DNA of 64,000 nucleotides, taken from the NCBI RefSeq assembly GCF_008035925.1, contig NZ_CP036264.1:3158443-3222442 (forward strand), written 5' to 3'. A program made the position numbers and the translations under genes. Under the pieces are notes generated by a model. That model had not been told where the DNA came from. It saw only the letters and a program-made list of their open reading frames with translations, and made no database searches. Shown piece after piece: positions 61,455-64,000 of the stretch (within the stretch, counting starts at the first letter, position 1; each line of letters opens with the position of its first letter). Source of the DNA: Stieleria maiorica (GTDB lineage: Bacteria > Planctomycetota > Planctomycetia > Pirellulales > Pirellulaceae).

Positions 61455-64000
61455 TCACTCGATCGAATTGTTGAGCAGCAGCAGGGCGGCGATCAGGCGG
61501 CCGACTTCGGCGTCCAGGGTTTCGATTTGCTCGTTCAGTTCGTCTGTACCGGCGGTTTCGGCGTCGGTCTCCAGTCGCGACGCGTGCTCAACGACGTCGG
61601 CGGCGCCGAACACTGACGCGGATCCTTTCAGGGTGTGGGCACAGCGACGGATGGTGACGGTGTCCTGCGTCTCGGAGGCATCGCGCAGTTGTCGCACCAG
61701 ATCCGTCGCCTCGCCGACCATCACCTCCGCCAGAAGTCGCACCTGGGCGTCGTTGCCGCGGCATCGTTTGCGCGCCGTTTCGATGTCGATCGCCCCCAGA
61801 GTCTGCGCCGCCGTCGAATCCTCCATCAACGCGTCTAAGTCGGGGCCTTCGGTTGGACCGGGAGGTTTCGCCTGCGTCGCGACGGGATTGCTGGTGTTGT
61901 CATCGGCATGATCGCGGGTCGGCGGCGTTGAAGGGCCGATGACTTGGTCTCGGACGCAGTTTTCCATCACGTCGAATAGCTTTTCCGGATCGATCGGCTT
62001 GGAGACATAGCCGTCCATCCCGGCTTCGAGACAGTCCTCTTCGTCTCCTTTCATCGCGCCGGCGGTCATCGCGATGATCGGCGTGTGTCGATCGACATTG
62101 TTTTCGCTTTCGCGAATGATCCGAGTCGCTTCGATGCCGTCCATGTTCGGCATCTGGACATCCATCAGGACCAGATCAAATCGCTGCTGCTCGAGCGCCT
62201 CGATCGCCTCCACACCATCTTCGGCGACCACGACTTCGTGCCCTTGATGGGTCAACAGACCGATCGCAACCTTTCGATTGACTTCGCCGTCCTCGGCCAG
62301 CAAGACTTTCAGCTTGCGATACTCCTTGGCCGATTCCGTGGTCGGCTGCGGTTGAGCCGCTTCTTGGTGTCCGAGTGCTTTCAAGACGGTTTTCAGCATG
62401 TCCGAGTGCACGGCGGGTTTTTGCATGTATCGGGCAACGCCCAGCCGCCGGCACTGTTCGACGTCGCCGGCCTTGACGGCCGAGGAGAGCATGATGATTT
62501 GAAAGTCGTCCGCTTTGATTTGCGATTGCTGTTGCATCGCGGCGGCGACGTCGAAACCGTCCATCGGTTGCATCACACAGTCCAAGATCACAAGCGGGTA
62601 GGTCCGGCCTTCGCCTGCGGCGTGTTTGAATTCGTCGATCGCCTCCGGGCCGCTTTGAGCGGTGTGCACTGCAAGGCCCCAGCCACCGAGCATTTCTCCC
62701 AAAATCTTACGATTGGTCACGTTGTCGTCGACCAGCAGAACAGGGGTGTCTTGCAGCAGGTCACTGACGTTTGAACTGGGTTGTTGATCGTGGACGCCGA
62801 AGTTGGCGGTGAAGAAAAACGTTGTCCCGTTCCCGACTTCGCTTTCCACCCAGATTCGCCCCTGCATCAGTTCGACCAGTTGGGTCGAGATCGTCAGCCC
62901 CAACCCGGTTCCTCCGAAGCGTCGATTCGTCGACGCGTCGGCCTGGCGGAAGGATTCAAAAATGGCTTGTTGTCGGTCGGCCGGGATTCCGATGCCGGTG
63001 TCGCGCACCGAAACCTGCAGACCGATCGAGGTTTCGCTGCGGGATTGAACGTCTACGTCGACTTCGATTTCACCTTGCTCGGTAAACTTGATGGCATTGC
63101 CGACCAGATTAACGATGATCTGTGCCAGTCGCCCGGCGTCACCGACGACGACCTCGGGTATTTCGGGTGCGACGTGGCAGAGCAGTTCCAGTCCCTTGCC
63201 GCCGGCGCGGCAGCCGAGTGTTTGGATCGTCTGTCCGACACAATCGCGCAGGTTGAACGGCTGTTGCTCCAGGTCCAATTTGCCGGCTTCGATCTTTGAA
63301 AAGTCCAGGATGTCGTTCAGCAGCCGCAGCAGCGAGTCGGCGGACTGCTTGACCATGTTCAAGTAATCGCGTTGTTCCTCGGTGGGTTCGGTGTGCAGCA
63401 ACAACTCGGTCATCCCGATGATGCCGTTCATCGGAGTCCTAATTTCGTGGCTCATGTTGGCCAGGAACTCGCTCTTGGCCTGATTGGCCTGTTCCGCCAT
63501 CTCCTTGGCGGCTTCGGCGATTTCCTTGGCCTCGCGGACCTGCTGTTCTGCCAGGTGACGTTGGGTGACGTCCCAGAACATGATCTGGATTCCGCTGATG
63601 TTTCCGGCCGCATCGTGGACCGGGCCCTTGAAGGTTTCGACATAGATCCGCTGGCCGTCGGATTTCTCATGCGCCTCGACGTAATTGAACGCCCTGCCCG
63701 CTTTGACGACACGGCGATCGTCCTGGCGATACTTCTTGGCCAGGTCCTTCGGGAACAGGTCGAAATCGGTCTTGCCAAGGACCTCATCCAGCGTCATTCC
63801 GATCGACTCGCAATAAAGCTGGTTACCGAACACCACCCGGCCTTTGAGATCCTTGCGGACCACTTGCATGGGCATCGATTCGACCAAGGACGAATAGAGT
63901 GCTTCGGACTCGCGGATCGCACTGATGTCGGTGCCGATGCCGCCGACGAATTTGGGTTTTCGGTTGGCGTCGTGGACCACGCTGACGCGATCGTGCAACC
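61455..64000 (-). CDS. hybrid histidine kinase, PAS-HK-REC-REC-HPt (cut at window end)
   Basis: Partial: the frame is open to the right window edge, and the first visible residues ([20 protein letters not shown]) are already the end of a PAC/PAS repeat, so more sensor domains lie outside. Then another PAS ([20 protein letters not shown]), a coiled coil, HisKA with [20 protein letters not shown], HATPase ([29 protein letters not shown]), receiver 1 ([20 protein letters not shown]), receiver 2 ([20 protein letters not shown] with [11 protein letters not shown]) and a C-terminal HPt with the phospho-His in [13 protein letters not shown]. Full internal phosphorelay. No response regulator beside it inside the window. 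Confidence 0.92.
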   Translation of the reverse strand, partial: LHDRVSVVHDANRKPKFVGGIGTDISAIRESEALYSSLVESMPMQVVRKDLKGRVVFGNQLYCESIGMTLDEVLGKTDFDLFPKDLAKKYRQDDRRVVKAGRAFNYVEAHEKSDGQRIYVETFKGPVHDAAGNISGIQIMFWDVTQRHLAEQQVREAKEIAEAAKEMAEQANQAKSEFLANMSHEIRTPMNGIIGMTELLLHTEPTEEQRDYLNMVKQSADSLLRLLNDILDFSKIEAGKLDLEQQPFNLRDCVGQTIQTLGCRAGGKGLELLCHVAPEIPEVVVGDAGRLAQIIVNLVGNAIKFTEQGEIEVDVDVQSRSETSIGLQVSVRDTGIGIPADRQQAIFESFRQADASTNRRFGGTGLGLTISTQLVELMQGRIWVESEVGNGTTFFFTANFGVHDQQPSSNVSDLLQDTPVLLVDDNVTNRKILGEMLGGWGLAVHTAQSGPEAIDEFKHAAGEGRTYPLVILDCVMQPMDGFDVAAAMQQQSQIKADDFQIIMLSSAVKAGDVEQCRRLGVARYMQKPAVHSDMLKTVLKALGHQEAAQPQPTTESAKEYRKLKVLLAEDGEVNRKVAIGLLTHQGHEVVVAEDGVEAIEALEQQRFDLVLMDVQMPNMDGIEATRIIRESENNVDRHTPIIAMTAGAMKGDEEDCLEAGMDGYVSKPIDPEKLFDVMENCVRDQVIGPSTPPTRDHADDNTSNPVATQAKPPGPTEGPDLDALMEDSTAAQTLGAIDIETARKRCRGNDAQVRLLAEVMVGEATDLVRQLRDASETQDTVTIRRCAHTLKGSASVFGAADVVEHASRLETDAETAGTDELNEQIETLDAEVGRLIAALLLLNNSIE

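Overview
The window looks like the chromosome of a planctomycete of the Pirellulaceae (Rhodopirellula/Stieleria-like). The signs are two very large secreted proteins with the planctomycete N-terminal LE(P/S)R-x-x-LAG(D/E) motif and C-terminal dockerin EF-hands, Tat-exported Gfo/Idh and TIM-barrel sugar proteins, a DUF1080 protein, a PEP-CTERM protein, a broken DUF1559 (H-X9-DG) gene, and high-GC sequence with short palindromic repeats in most gaps. This is inferred from gene content; no rRNA is present.

Layout. 0-5.7 kb: an Anbu proteasome-like peptidase with a transglutaminase, a Tat-type secreted protein, the RbgA-type ribosome-assembly GTPase, and a thioredoxin-like membrane protein. 5.7-10.3 kb: signalling (membrane histidine kinase, two stand-alone receivers, a receiver/anti-sigma-like ATPase) with Dps between. 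10.5-13.8 kb: a methyltransferase/type III polyketide synthase pair and a glycerophosphodiesterase. 14-20 kb: a frameshifted GspG-like gene, sugar-metabolism proteins, a Rof-like Rho inhibitor, an alcohol dehydrogenase, a PEP-CTERM protein and a DUF2314/ankyrin protein. 20.2-26.3 kb: a tightly overlapping operon of phosphonate-type binding lipoprotein, GAF kinase, double receiver, REC-PAS kinase and SDR oxidoreductase. 26-31 kb: DUF1080, a zinc-ribbon protein with a lipoprotein, and tRNA-Arg. 31.7-35.7 kb: a giant dockerin protein with a transglutaminase-like core. 36-43 kb: a VKOR-DsbA fusion, a DUF1559 relic, DinB, and a small operon of TPR genes behind a promoter carrying a near-perfect Fur box. 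43-48 kb: a three-gene electron-transfer operon (cNMP-domain/4x[4Fe-4S] protein, b-type membrane protein, decaheme cytochrome c). 48-57.5 kb: a P-loop ATPase pair, the rpsL-rpsG-fusA str operon, tsaD, a methyltransferase, pabB and tRNA-Lys. 57.8-64 kb: two secreted proteins and a hybrid histidine kinase cut by the window end.

The most interesting points are the Fur-controlled TPR/small-protein operon (40.0-41.4 kb), the decaheme electron-transfer operon, the binding-protein/kinase relay, an intrinsic terminator inside the str operon, and several dispersed palindromic or TIR-bearing repeat families, one of which has an internally amplified 19-bp unit. All calls come from reading the sequence; no database search was run.
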